Of a stretch of 64,000 bases of DNA, positions 53,401 to 61,600 are shown one piece after another. A model generated the notes under the pieces. That model saw only the letters and a program-made list of their open reading frames with translations. It was not told where the DNA came from and ran no database searches. Each line of letters opens with the position of its first letter. The stretch's first letter is position 1. Source of the DNA: Oribacterium sp. C9 (GTDB lineage: Bacteria; Bacillota; Clostridia; Lachnospirales; Lachnospiraceae); assembly GCF_002007235.1 (NCBI RefSeq), contig NZ_MUHW01000001.1:62001-126000 (forward strand), read 5' to 3'. The position numbers and the translations under genes are program-made.

Positions 53401-54143
53401 AAATCGATCATGATGAGAAGACCAGAGAGGATGCGGAGTACTGGCACAATGTTGAGTATGGTGTAATGCGTAAGGCGGATGCCAGCTACTTCCCTTCAGA
53501 GGTTGAAGCTGAGATCGTTCGCAAGGAGGATCCGACCATCAATGTAAAGGGAATCACAGCCTATGTATATGATGAGCCGGCGGTTCTGGACGAGGATTAT
53601 GCCCACAAGCAGGGTCTTCTGTTTGTAGGCGGTTTCGGTCACCCGCCAAACAAGGACGGACTTCTCTGGTTCGTTAACAACATACTTCCAAAGATCAAGG
53701 CTCAGATTCCTGATATCGTACTCAATGTAGCCGGTTCAAAGGCAGATGATGAGGTGCTTGCACTTAATGAGCGTCCTGATGTAAATGTTCTCGGCTTTGT
53801 ATCGATTGAGGAGCTGGATGAGCTATATCGAAAGAACAAGGTGGTTGTTGTACCGTTACGTTATGGTGCAGGTGTAAAGGGTAAGGTCGTTGAGGCTCTA
53901 CATGCAGGTGGAGCTATAGTTACTACCTCCTGCGGTGCAGAGGGTATACCTGAGGCTGCAACTGCTCTCCGTATCCAGGATACCGAGGATGGTTTTGCAC
54001 AGGAAGTTATAAATCTTTATAACAACACTTATGAGGTTGAAAGGATGTCTCACAGAGCGGTAGAGTTCATTAAGGAATTCTACTCACCTGAGGGAGCATG
54101 GAACAAGATCCGTGAGGATTTTGAGACAGATTACAGAAAATGA
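50442..54143 (+). CDS. multidomain glycan polymerase: MTase-like, kinase-like, coiled coil, GT2, GT4
   Basis: This 1233-residue soluble protein has, in order, five parts. About 20-165 is a degenerate methyltransferase-like fold (ASVLILGEKDYTAPFIELLEKRVKTV...YDYVII...LKQGGCIMMG) without a GxGxG loop. About 180-400 is an APH-type kinase-like domain with KTEI/VVKAG, a hinge YPYLEGKNLGKIL, D343-x4-N348 (LDCLFDNVI) and D360 (LIDCEW). About 430-515 is predicted coiled coil. About 590-860 is a GT2 glycosyltransferase (VSIVIPCYNQ at 595, LNNDTKV). About 864-1233 is a GT4-like transferase (VVEALHAGGAIVTTSCGAEGIPEA). The first three parts have the order of WbdD, the chain terminator and ruler of ABC-exported O-antigens, and the gene is fused by TAATG to wzt. 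The GT assignments are firm; the front-half reading is an inference. Confidence 0.85.
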   Translation: MSFTRHMTNLIDWFYFEDVTTGMERDASVLILGEKDYTAPFIELLEKRVKTVSRRLDESTYDYVIIPVLTRRVLKMFKGNLGTMYSSITGTWLKQGGCIMMGMQNALDIDRMSSGEKEADVIYMRWSKINELRSLLREEHPESKEWMYYPVPELKMPLNFYTDERLPGPADETEKIALLVKENQFQEFAPSYYYIFQPDGTHRSRAKDYRKYLPLYLKYNSSRKPEYAIKTEIYRDDKGKRHVVKAGITPDANAHIDSLTEKAKEQRKANPTVDVLMAEETSHALGDFQLLSYQVYPYLEGKNLGKILADMIKDGVAPLKELAESVDMVIGAVDGTVNPANLDCLFDNVIMENGRPTLIDCEWVLPREVEVRFLQFRILYYWYLEYRDSMAYDDLFGFLRNFGFTKPECQELLDKEKEFQLFVHGDGQDSNVNAYYENKVTVHRFNELKGNLAVAENERTILAQETKEQKIALRKEREINRLTSVHVANLTKVIKTHERDIDTLIKEREYYKAHMGWTGKVSESINDAYTRRFPVGSRKRKLLSYVGQTFAHPIKMLPMFFTEEGKNLIRGDFNIGAFYSEYGKVSFEKTDKPLVSIVIPCYNQINYTYQCLVSIKQHTDFEKTPYEVIIADDVSTDATREIGFYADNLVIARNTENMGFLKNCNQAAAIARGQYIFFLNNDTKVNDGWLDSLVELIESDDSIGMVGSKLVYPDGRLQEAGGIIWSDGSGWNYGRLQDPDEPEYNYVKEVDYISGAAIMIRTDLWKEIGGFDERFAPAYYEDTDLAFEVRKHGKKVVFQPKSVITHFEGISNGTDTSDTSGLKHYQVVNQQKFKEKWAEELKKQSVNDGSPNPFAARERGQNSKYILVVDHYVPTWDKDAGSKLDYQYMQLFMKVGYRVKFLGDNFAHEEPYTSALQQMGIEVLYGNTMQSGIWDWIDRNKKFINIAYLNRPHIAAKYIDYICDNTDIKVIYFGHDLHSLRLMREYEIDHDEKTREDAEYWHNVEYGVMRKADASYFPSEVEAEIVRKEDPTINVKGITAYVYDEPAVLDEDYAHKQGLLFVGGFGHPPNKDGLLWFVNNILPKIKAQIPDIVLNVAGSKADDEVLALNERPDVNVLGFVSIEELDELYRKNKVVVVPLRYGAGVKGKVVEALHAGGAIVTTSCGAEGIPEAATALRIQDTEDGFAQEVINLYNNTYEVERMSHRAVEFIKEFYSPEGAWNKIREDFETDYRK

Positions 54144-54208
54144 TCATCGGTGGGTGGCAATTCTTTTGCCACTCACTTCTGATAGTGAAAAAGGTATTTA
54201 CAGGGGGG

Positions 54209-55024
54209 ATGGTTTTGAAAAAATATAAGCATTGCTTTGCAGTAGCTGCATATGGAGAGTCAAGATACCTTCCGTATCTGCTTAATTCACTGAAAGCCCA
54301 GAGTATTGAAAGTAAGGTTATCATATGTACCTCAACGCCCAATAAATTCATAACAGCCTGTAGTGCAAAATTTGGATATCCTGTCTATGTCAGAAACGGA
54401 AAGCATGGACTTAAGGATGACTGGAATTTCGCCTATGAGGAGGGAAGCAAGCTGGCACCTCTCGTGACCATAGCACATCAGGATGATCTGTATTTTCCTG
54501 ATTATACAAAGGCTTTGCTCAATGCCTACAGCAGGTTTCCGGATATGTCGGTTTTCTGCTGCCACTATGACACTATAGACGGAGATGGTAATACCATTAA
54601 CGGAACATCTGAAAAGGTAAAGCAGTTCCTGAGATTTAAGCTCCGAAACCATGGGAGATCCGACAGGACAGAAGTAAAGATGTCGGCATTAAAATACGGA
54701 AACGGTATAGGATGTCCGACCTGCACATATAATGTTAACTACTGTCCGGCACCTCTTTTCAGAAATGACTATAAGTTTGTTATAGACTGGGCAACACTAA
54801 TCAGACTTGCAAAAGAGCCGGGTAGATTTATCTGTTTGGAAAAGTCTCTTATGGCGTACCGTGTTCATGAAGGTGCCGAGACCATGAGAAACATCGAGAA
54901 CAACAACCGGGAGAGGGAAGAATCGGAACTCTTCGGACAGATGCACTCAGAGCCTGTAAGATGGCTGCTTATGCATTTCTATAAAAAGGCCTATGGAGCG
55001 TATGAAAATAAAAAAGGTAACTAA
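54209..55024 (+). CDS. GT2-like glycosyltransferase
   Basis: This protein of about 271 residues has a GT-A-like start (KHCFAVAAYGESRYLPYLLNSLKAQSIESKVIICTST) and an acidic motif TIAHQDDLYFPDYTKAL in the place of the DxD. It is a distant member of the GT2 group. Start is uncertain: ATG at 54140 overlaps the previous stop (ATGA) but adds a hydrophobic non-family stretch; the ATG at 54209 follows GGGGGG closely, and a TTG at 54215 has better spacing. The donor and acceptor are unknown. It overlaps the next membrane-protein gene by about 30 bases. Confidence 0.78.
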   Translation: MVLKKYKHCFAVAAYGESRYLPYLLNSLKAQSIESKVIICTSTPNKFITACSAKFGYPVYVRNGKHGLKDDWNFAYEEGSKLAPLVTIAHQDDLYFPDYTKALLNAYSRFPDMSVFCCHYDTIDGDGNTINGTSEKVKQFLRFKLRNHGRSDRTEVKMSALKYGNGIGCPTCTYNVNYCPAPLFRNDYKFVIDWATLIRLAKEPGRFICLEKSLMAYRVHEGAETMRNIENNNREREESELFGQMHSEPVRWLLMHFYKKAYGAYENKKGN

Positions 55025-56618
55025 AAATAAAGTGCAAATGGTGCTTCCTGCACTTTTTGCGCTTATTTTAATTGGTTTTTTTGTAAATCGAAATATTCAG
55101 ATAAGGGGACTGTATGGTGATGATCTGTACCTTTGGTCATTCTATGGGGAAGACAGCTTTTTGGAGTTCACATTTCCTAAAAGTACCAAGGGAAACTTCA
55201 GACCCTTCTACTGGGCAATGAGCTATCTTGAGTTTATGATAGTCGGTCGGCATGTGAATTTTTATGCGGCCTTTAATACAGCCTTTAATATCTTTATTTC
55301 CTTCGTGGTGTACTTTTTTGCTTTGGATCTCACAAAGATCTGTAAAAGAAGAGAAGGGTATACCTTTTCGGCGGAAATGATATCGTTTCTGGTAGCCGGT
55401 ATGTATCTCGGTTCGCATTTTGCTGCATATCAGATAGGACAGGTACTGGGGCTTTTGGAATCACTGGGGCTCCTTCTTGCCATTATTGTCCTGTGGCTTC
55501 TTTACAGATTTTCCGAATATGGAAACAGTGCTTACTATTACGGGGCGAGCTTTTTTTATCTATTGGTTATGTATACTCATGAGAGATACATCGCACTGTT
55601 CCCCCTTTTCTGCCTTGTATTGCTCTTCAGAGGATTAAAGAGCAGAGCAGAGGGGACTAAAGCTAAATGCCTTATGAAGCTTATGATACCGATCATGGAG
55701 CTCCTGCTTTTCTTCGGTGTTCGTGTTCTCGTGGCGGGGCAGGCAATGCCGGCTGGTACTGCAGGGACAGACGTAACAGATACCTTCAGCATAGGACAGG
55801 CATTTATGTATGCCATACAGCAGGTACAGTATGTTTTTGGTGTAAATGTGGGGGAGAGCTACCTAAACGGAATAACCTGGTCGGAAGCTCCGTTATGGCT
55901 CCATATCTGTGTGTACACAAGCTGGGCTGTTATCCTCGGAATGCTTGGAATATATGCTTCTGAAATAAGAAGGCGTTCCCTGGATATTATGGAGATAGCT
56001 CAAAATCTTTTATTCATAACATTTATTGCTCTGTGTATAGGATGCAGCTCCATAACAATCAGGCTTGAAATAAGATGGGTGTATGTAAGTTATACGGCTG
56101 CACTTCTCTACATATGTTATATGTTCGGAAGAATAGGCTTTGGAACGGTGGATGGAATTGCTAAAACAGCAGGAAAAAAGAAGGACTTCAAAGCCTTCTC
56201 TGCATTTTTTGCCCTGTTGTTTTTGATTTATTGCTGCCTGATGATTCCTGTCGAGCAGTTCTACAGAAGCTGTTTTAGAAATATATTCTTCATGACTGAG
56301 CTTGACAGGGTCAATTCTCTGGCGGATGAGACTATAGGAAAATACGATGACTTTCTGGGTGTTCGTCAGACATATATTTTCTACAACAGCTTCGGAATGA
56401 CGGATTTTTACGGAGAGTATTTCTATAAGCCATATGATCCGGAAAAAACAGGTCAGGGATCAGAGCTTCATTATATTGATGATATATCAGAGCTTCCTGA
56501 GGAGGCGGTATATGAGAATTCCGTAGTCCTTCTGGAGACCTCCGACAGAAGAGGATATATAGATATAACAGATCAGGTATTCGGAAAAGCAGACTGGAGC
56601 ACCGTAAAGGGAAGATAA
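54993..56618 (+). CDS. polytopic membrane protein, GT-C-like glycosyltransferase candidate
   Basis: This 541-residue protein has about ten hydrophobic helices. After the first (VLPALFALILIGFFV) comes a loop with YGDDLYLWSFYGED, acidic residues in the position typical of GT-C enzymes that use polyprenyl-phosphate sugars. The C-terminal 100 residues are an extracytoplasmic soluble tail. Start could be 54993 or 55002; both overlap the previous gene's end. It is paired with a second protein of similar shape downstream. A GtrII- or PMT-like transferase that decorates the exported glycan is likely; a polymerase or flippase is less so. Confidence 0.65.
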   Translation: MERMKIKKVTKNKVQMVLPALFALILIGFFVNRNIQIRGLYGDDLYLWSFYGEDSFLEFTFPKSTKGNFRPFYWAMSYLEFMIVGRHVNFYAAFNTAFNIFISFVVYFFALDLTKICKRREGYTFSAEMISFLVAGMYLGSHFAAYQIGQVLGLLESLGLLLAIIVLWLLYRFSEYGNSAYYYGASFFYLLVMYTHERYIALFPLFCLVLLFRGLKSRAEGTKAKCLMKLMIPIMELLLFFGVRVLVAGQAMPAGTAGTDVTDTFSIGQAFMYAIQQVQYVFGVNVGESYLNGITWSEAPLWLHICVYTSWAVILGMLGIYASEIRRRSLDIMEIAQNLLFITFIALCIGCSSITIRLEIRWVYVSYTAALLYICYMFGRIGFGTVDGIAKTAGKKKDFKAFSAFFALLFLIYCCLMIPVEQFYRSCFRNIFFMTELDRVNSLADETIGKYDDFLGVRQTYIFYNSFGMTDFYGEYFYKPYDPEKTGQGSELHYIDDISELPEEAVYENSVVLLETSDRRGYIDITDQVFGKADWSTVKGR

Positions 56619-56705
56619 GGTTTAAAAATGTATTTTCAAATTTACGCGGAGAGAAACATATGATTCCGGGTAGATCCGATTCGTGCATGACCCATGGAGG
56701 TGATA

Positions 56706-58139
56706 ATGGGAACAAATATAAAACAGGATAAAATGAACATTGAAAAAAGAATACGGGATTTTTTGATGTTTTGTCCTGCTTTAGGTACAGCCTTTCTGTT
56801 TTTTTACATTAAAACAGCGTCTGAGGATATAGTTTATTCGGACTATATCAGGCTTATAAACAGTTATCTTCCGGATACCATGTCGAGTGACAGCTTTTTT
56901 GTTCCGGATATACTTACGCGTATCCCCATAACCTATCCTCTCAGATGGGTCAATGTAAAACTCTTCAGGTATTCTGTGGATTTTGACAGGATCCTCGGAC
57001 TCCTGGGGATCTTCGCTATGATGATGATACTGTGCAGATATATAAAACGGGTCCGTTTGGGGACTCTTTCTCTGGCAGCACTTATGCTTGCCGGTTTCAG
57101 TCTCAACAAATGGGAGCTTTTGATAAATGGCTCGGGATATCCGCATTTCATAGCTTACGGTCTTTTCTTCTATAATTATCTGATACTTGAAAAGGTGTTC
57201 ACAGGAACCGGAGAATTTAAAGATGAAGCGAAGCTTATGGTCCTGCCTTATATTGCACTTCTTTTCGCCGGTCCTTATATCGTTCAGTATTGTCTCAGCC
57301 TTATTGCGGCATATCTGTATATGGTATTGATAAAGAACCGGAATGTTTCTGTTAAACGTATACCAGTCTATATACTTTCGTCAGCTATTCCCATGATTTT
57401 GTTTCTTATAAGTAACAGCACGGCAGAGTATGAGCACAATGTGACTGAACAGCTCTCACTTATGGAGGTCATCACCGGAGAAATAGGATTTACGGTACAT
57501 TTCATTTTGAATGGTTTTGCCTCAGAGATTCTTTCCGGAAATGTTTGGGAAAATTTGCTTAATAGCGGAAAGATAGGTTACGGAGTGATATACATGACAG
57601 GAGCGATGATCATACTTTGCTATGTCTTTGCTCTGGTGCTGTATTTTATAAAAGGGATTTACCGAAGAACACTTTTTCCGCTCATGCTTATCATGAGCGG
57701 TATAGTGAGCCATCTTCTGGTGTTTTGCTCAAGATACCTGTATCTTGTGGAGACCTATGCATGGCAGAGCAGATATTCCTTACAATATCTGCCGGGAGCT
57801 TTTGGAATACTGATAATTTACGGTATAGTTATAAAAGGCTTTCTTGAAGAGAAGAGAAATGAAAAGATAAAGCAGAAATACAGTACAGTTACATTTCTGA
57901 CCTCTGTAGTTATTCTCTGTGCTTTTCTGACCGGAAGCTTTATAAGTACTAAAACAGAGCTTGTAAATGCCCCGTATCGCAAGGCATATTTCCGGTCCAT
58001 GAAGGATACGGCTTTTCACATTGATGATTACACAGATGATGAACTGAACGGCATTTTTGAGTATAATCATGGTGCCGGCAAGGTCAGATCGGCTTTTTCG
58101 GTACTGAAGGATAACGGGCTCAACATATACAGTGAATGA
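56706..58139 (+). CDS. second polytopic membrane protein, GT-C-like candidate
   Basis: This 477-residue protein has about ten hydrophobic helices and an acidic first loop (SEDIVYSDYIRLINSYLPD...SFFVPDILTRIPITYPLRWVN). Topology resembles the preceding protein, including a short soluble C-terminal tail, but the sequences are not close by eye. The ATG at 56706 is chosen since GGAGGTGATA is directly upstream. Likely roles are the same as for its neighbour. The 87-base gap holds no feature. Confidence 0.62.
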   Translation: MGTNIKQDKMNIEKRIRDFLMFCPALGTAFLFFYIKTASEDIVYSDYIRLINSYLPDTMSSDSFFVPDILTRIPITYPLRWVNVKLFRYSVDFDRILGLLGIFAMMMILCRYIKRVRLGTLSLAALMLAGFSLNKWELLINGSGYPHFIAYGLFFYNYLILEKVFTGTGEFKDEAKLMVLPYIALLFAGPYIVQYCLSLIAAYLYMVLIKNRNVSVKRIPVYILSSAIPMILFLISNSTAEYEHNVTEQLSLMEVITGEIGFTVHFILNGFASEILSGNVWENLLNSGKIGYGVIYMTGAMIILCYVFALVLYFIKGIYRRTLFPLMLIMSGIVSHLLVFCSRYLYLVETYAWQSRYSLQYLPGAFGILIIYGIVIKGFLEEKRNEKIKQKYSTVTFLTSVVILCAFLTGSFISTKTELVNAPYRKAYFRSMKDTAFHIDDYTDDELNGIFEYNHGAGKVRSAFSVLKDNGLNIYSE

Positions 58140-58247
58140 TATGATGGCCATTCCGTGCAATGCGACATATTTTCGGCGGGAAACAGCATAAGACTTTTGC
58201 TCATAAGATACAAATGTACATAGGCTCCCGCTTTGGAGGATATATTA

Positions 58248-59021
58248 ATGAAAGTTTTAATTTTAGCAGGTGGATTCGGAACACGTATTTCAGAAGAGTC
58301 ACACCTTAAGCCAAAGCCAATGATAGAGATAGGAGAGATGCCTATTCTATGGCATATCATGAAGTATTACTCAAGTTACGGATACAATGATTTCATCATA
58401 CTTGCTGGTTACAAGCAGTATGTTATAAAGGAATTCTTTGCTAACTATTTCCTTCATAATTCTGATGTCACCTTTGATCTAAGCAACAATCAGATGGAGG
58501 TTCATAACAATATGAACGAGCCATGGAAGGTCACCATAGTCGATACAGGTCTCAATACCATGACCGGAGGACGTATCAAGAGAGTACAGAAGTATGTAGG
58601 TGATGAGCCGTTTATGCTTACCTATGGTGATGGAGTTTCTGATGTGGATCTGTCATCACTTGTGGATTTCCATAAGTCACATGGAAAGATAGCCACAATA
58701 ACCACAGTATCTCTTGCTCAGCAAAAGGGCGTTCTGGATATAGACGGAAACAACTGCATAAAGTCCTTCAGAGAGAAAGAGGACGAGGACGGAGCAATCA
58801 TTAACGGCGGATTTATGATCTTCGAGCCATCTGTATTTGATTATCTTTCCGGAGATAAATGTATATTGGAACAAGAACCTATGCATAAGCTTGCAGCAGA
58901 CGGACAGCTTATGAGCTTCTATCATCCGGGATTCTGGCAGTGTATGGATACACAGAGAGAAAAGAAGCTTCTTGAGACACTGTGGGAAGAAAACAGGGCT
59001 CCATGGAAGCGCTGGAGCTGA
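58248..59021 (+). CDS. rfbF: glucose-1-phosphate cytidylyltransferase
   Basis: This 257-residue nucleotidyltransferase forms CDP-glucose from CTP and glucose-1-P. The N-terminal signature is LILAGGFGTRISEESHLKPKPMIEIG. The family-specific LTYGDGVSDVDL (metal-binding Asp) and GFWQCMDTQREK regions are present. Length is typical of RfbF/AscA/DdhA. The ATG at 58248 follows GGAGG. It is the first committed step to CDP-3,6-dideoxyhexoses and is followed by RfbG. Confidence 0.96.
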   Translation: MKVLILAGGFGTRISEESHLKPKPMIEIGEMPILWHIMKYYSSYGYNDFIILAGYKQYVIKEFFANYFLHNSDVTFDLSNNQMEVHNNMNEPWKVTIVDTGLNTMTGGRIKRVQKYVGDEPFMLTYGDGVSDVDLSSLVDFHKSHGKIATITTVSLAQQKGVLDIDGNNCIKSFREKEDEDGAIINGGFMIFEPSVFDYLSGDKCILEQEPMHKLAADGQLMSFYHPGFWQCMDTQREKKLLETLWEENRAPWKRWS

Positions 59022-59168
59022 TCACAGCTTAGGAAGTTTTACTGTTACGGTACTTCAGATATTTTCTGCCAATAATCAACGACTCATAAATCGACGTGGA
59101 TAGTTGGTTATTTTAACAAGAGATTTTGAAGGATCCTAAAGGATCCGTGCTAACAAAGGAAATAATAA

Positions 59169-60263
59169 ATGTCTAAATTAACTGATCTTAAAGAGTTTTA
59201 TAGCGGAAAGAGAGTCCTTGTGACCGGACATACAGGCTTCAAGGGAAGCTGGCTTTCACTTATGTTGAAGATTCTTGGTGCTGAAGTCTATGGTTATTCA
59301 CTGGAGGCACCTACTGAGCCATCGCTTTTTGGTATTCTGGGATTAAAAGAACAGATACATTCGGAGATTGGTGATATTAGAGACTTTGAACACCTGAAAA
59401 GTTTTTTTGAAGAAGCCAGACCCCAGGTAGTGCTTCATCTCGCGGCACAGCCTATAGTCAGGACCTCATATGAGTTCCCGAGGGAGACCTATGAGACCAA
59501 TGTTATGGGAACAGTAAATCTTCTCGAGTGCATAAGGAACTATAATCTGAGCCATGAGGAAAAGATTATTTCGTGTCTTAATGTAACAACAGACAAGGTT
59601 TATGAGAACAATGATCTCGAGAACCATGCTTTTAAAGAGGATGAGAAGCTGGATGGCTATGATCCCTACAGTAATTCAAAGTCCTGTTCTGAGCTGGTTA
59701 CCCACAGCTATAAGAAATCATTTTTTGACCTTAAGGATGGAAAGGGAACTCTCATTTCCACAGCAAGAGCAGGAAATGTTATAGGAGGCGGAGACTTTGC
59801 GAAGGATCGTATCATTCCTGACTGCGTAAGGGATACCGTGGCAGGGAAGATGATACATGTGAGAAATCCATACAGCACGAGACCTTATCAGCATGTTCTG
59901 GAACCATTGTATGTGTATCTTCTCATAGCCATGAAGCAGGTAGAGAAACCTGAGCTTTCAGACTGTTATAATGTCGGACCTGATGATGAAGATGCCATAA
60001 CAACAGGTGAGCTGGCAGATAAGTTCACAGCCTTCTGGGGAGATACTGCGAAGTGGCATACCGAGGCTGAGCTGAATGCTCCTCACGAGGCATCCTTCCT
60101 GAAATTAGACACTACAAAGCTCAAAGAGAAATTCGGATGGGAGCCGGTATGGCATGTGAATGATGCCGTGGCACAGGCAGTAAAGTGGTACAGAGCATGG
60201 CATGATAAAGAGGATATGCTTTTGTTTACCGGGAATCAGATACAGGAATTTCTTTCAGAGTAA
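59169..60263 (+). CDS. rfbG: CDP-glucose 4,6-dehydratase
   Basis: This 364-residue short-chain dehydrogenase/reductase-type enzyme makes CDP-4-keto-6-deoxyglucose. NAD-binding motif is VLVTGHTGFKGSWLS, followed by LHLAAQPIVRTSYEFP and catalytic Y-x3-K in DPYSNSKSCSE. The conserved TTDKVYEN segment holds the dehydratase Thr-Asp-Lys. It follows rfbF by 147 bases, a spacer that includes a duplicated GGATCC (AAGGATCCTAAAGGATCC). Confidence 0.96.
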   Translation: MSKLTDLKEFYSGKRVLVTGHTGFKGSWLSLMLKILGAEVYGYSLEAPTEPSLFGILGLKEQIHSEIGDIRDFEHLKSFFEEARPQVVLHLAAQPIVRTSYEFPRETYETNVMGTVNLLECIRNYNLSHEEKIISCLNVTTDKVYENNDLENHAFKEDEKLDGYDPYSNSKSCSELVTHSYKKSFFDLKDGKGTLISTARAGNVIGGGDFAKDRIIPDCVRDTVAGKMIHVRNPYSTRPYQHVLEPLYVYLLIAMKQVEKPELSDCYNVGPDDEDAITTGELADKFTAFWGDTAKWHTEAELNAPHEASFLKLDTTKLKEKFGWEPVWHVNDAVAQAVKWYRAWHDKEDMLLFTGNQIQEFLSE

Positions 60264-60372
60264 GGGTTCGGGTTAAAATTAACCCAATATAGTATTCCGC
60301 AGGACCGCTTCACGGGATGAAACTCAGGGAATAAGGTAGTGTACAGATTAAACATAAAAGCTTGGGAGAAAT

Positions 60373-61455
60373 ATGATGGAAAATAGAAAGCCTAAGCGCA
60401 GAGTCTGGCTTGATTCCGTACGTGGTCTCGCTATTCTTATAGTGCTGACAGTTCATATCATACAGGCAGTTCCCGGATATCATGATTCGGTATCCGGTTG
60501 CGGAAAAATAGGTGTATGGCTTCTGTTCCTGCTGACAGGTTTTTTTACTCTTCGTCCATATATGATTAAGGGTGAAGAGGATACAAAGAGACTGAAGGCG
60601 GAATCGTTAGCCGGAATGAGACAGTATGTGTGCTCATCTTTGAAATTTTATCTAAAAAGAATAATACGGATTTACCCGGCATTTTCTGTGGTGCTCGTAT
60701 TAAGCGTTTTTATCGGTTATATTGATGTTCCGGAGGCTTTGAAGAATTTTCTTCTGGTAGAGGGAAAGGGTCACTTCTGGACTCTTCCGGTAGAGATGAA
60801 ATTCTATCTGATGACGCCTGTTATAGGAACAGCATTTTCAGTGCTTAAGAAAAAAAAGCAGAGAGGCATACTGCTTGTTCTTTCGTGCCTTGTGTTTTCT
60901 TTCCTTTTCTTCTATAAGAATTGTCCGGAGAACAGCATACAGCTTGGCTGGTATCTACCGGTACTTCTCCTGGGAGGAGTTCTTAATTATTTAATATGTA
61001 ATGAAGATGAGAGTATAAAGGGAGATAATGGTTTAGATCGAATTGACGTGAAAAAAACATATGTGTATGATGCGGCGGCAATTCTTATACTTATTGGATT
61101 TTTCCTGATGGTTCCTGGAGTAAGATATGCTGTATTCGGTATTCCTGCAAGCAGATACCTTTCAGATAAATATCTGTATTTAAGCCTACTGTGGATGATA
61201 TTTCTTATCTCACTGGACAGATCCCGTTATATGCGTCCGTTGCTTGAAAAAAGCAGGATTCTTCCATTTTTCGGTAAAATAAGCTATTCTTTATATCTTG
61301 TTCACTATATAGTGATACAACATTTGGGATTATTCATGGAAAATCAGAAGTTGAAAAGTGCTATGGCTTTTATTATAAGTCTTATACTTTCTATAGTACT
61401 TGAGATGACAGTAGAAAGACCGGTAATGAGATTATCAAAAAAACTTTTCAGCTAA
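60373..61455 (+). CDS. acyltransferase-3 family membrane protein (OafA-like)
   Basis: This 360-residue integral membrane O-acyltransferase has about ten hydrophobic helices. The N-terminal motif RRVWLDSVRGLAILIVLTVHIIQ matches the acyltransferase-3 signature (R-x10-H) and the C-terminal FFGKISYSLYLVHYIVIQ is characteristic. Members acetylate sugars of O-antigens, capsules or peptidoglycan. Its place between rfbG and rfbH suggests it modifies the cluster's glycan. GGGAG precedes two adjacent ATGs (60373, 60376); either may be used. Confidence 0.9.
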   Translation: MMENRKPKRRVWLDSVRGLAILIVLTVHIIQAVPGYHDSVSGCGKIGVWLLFLLTGFFTLRPYMIKGEEDTKRLKAESLAGMRQYVCSSLKFYLKRIIRIYPAFSVVLVLSVFIGYIDVPEALKNFLLVEGKGHFWTLPVEMKFYLMTPVIGTAFSVLKKKKQRGILLVLSCLVFSFLFFYKNCPENSIQLGWYLPVLLLGGVLNYLICNEDESIKGDNGLDRIDVKKTYVYDAAAILILIGFFLMVPGVRYAVFGIPASRYLSDKYLYLSLLWMIFLISLDRSRYMRPLLEKSRILPFFGKISYSLYLVHYIVIQHLGLFMENQKLKSAMAFIISLILSIVLEMTVERPVMRLSKKLFS

Positions 61456-61600
61456 CTGAAAGAACTGATTTTTCTACGGTGGATATTTCGCGAAAAAATA
61501 AGTCATAGACAAAATTAAATTAAGCCTTGCAGGATAATGCAGGCATAGTATCGTCGTAAAAGAGTTTTTTGGGGATCGGTTCCCCGGATGGAGTGTAATA

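Noticed and set aside
59120-59150. GGATCC direct repeats as a mobile-element scar
   Set aside because: Two short copies four bases apart are explained by chance slippage. No inverted ends, target duplication or transposase remnant is seen.
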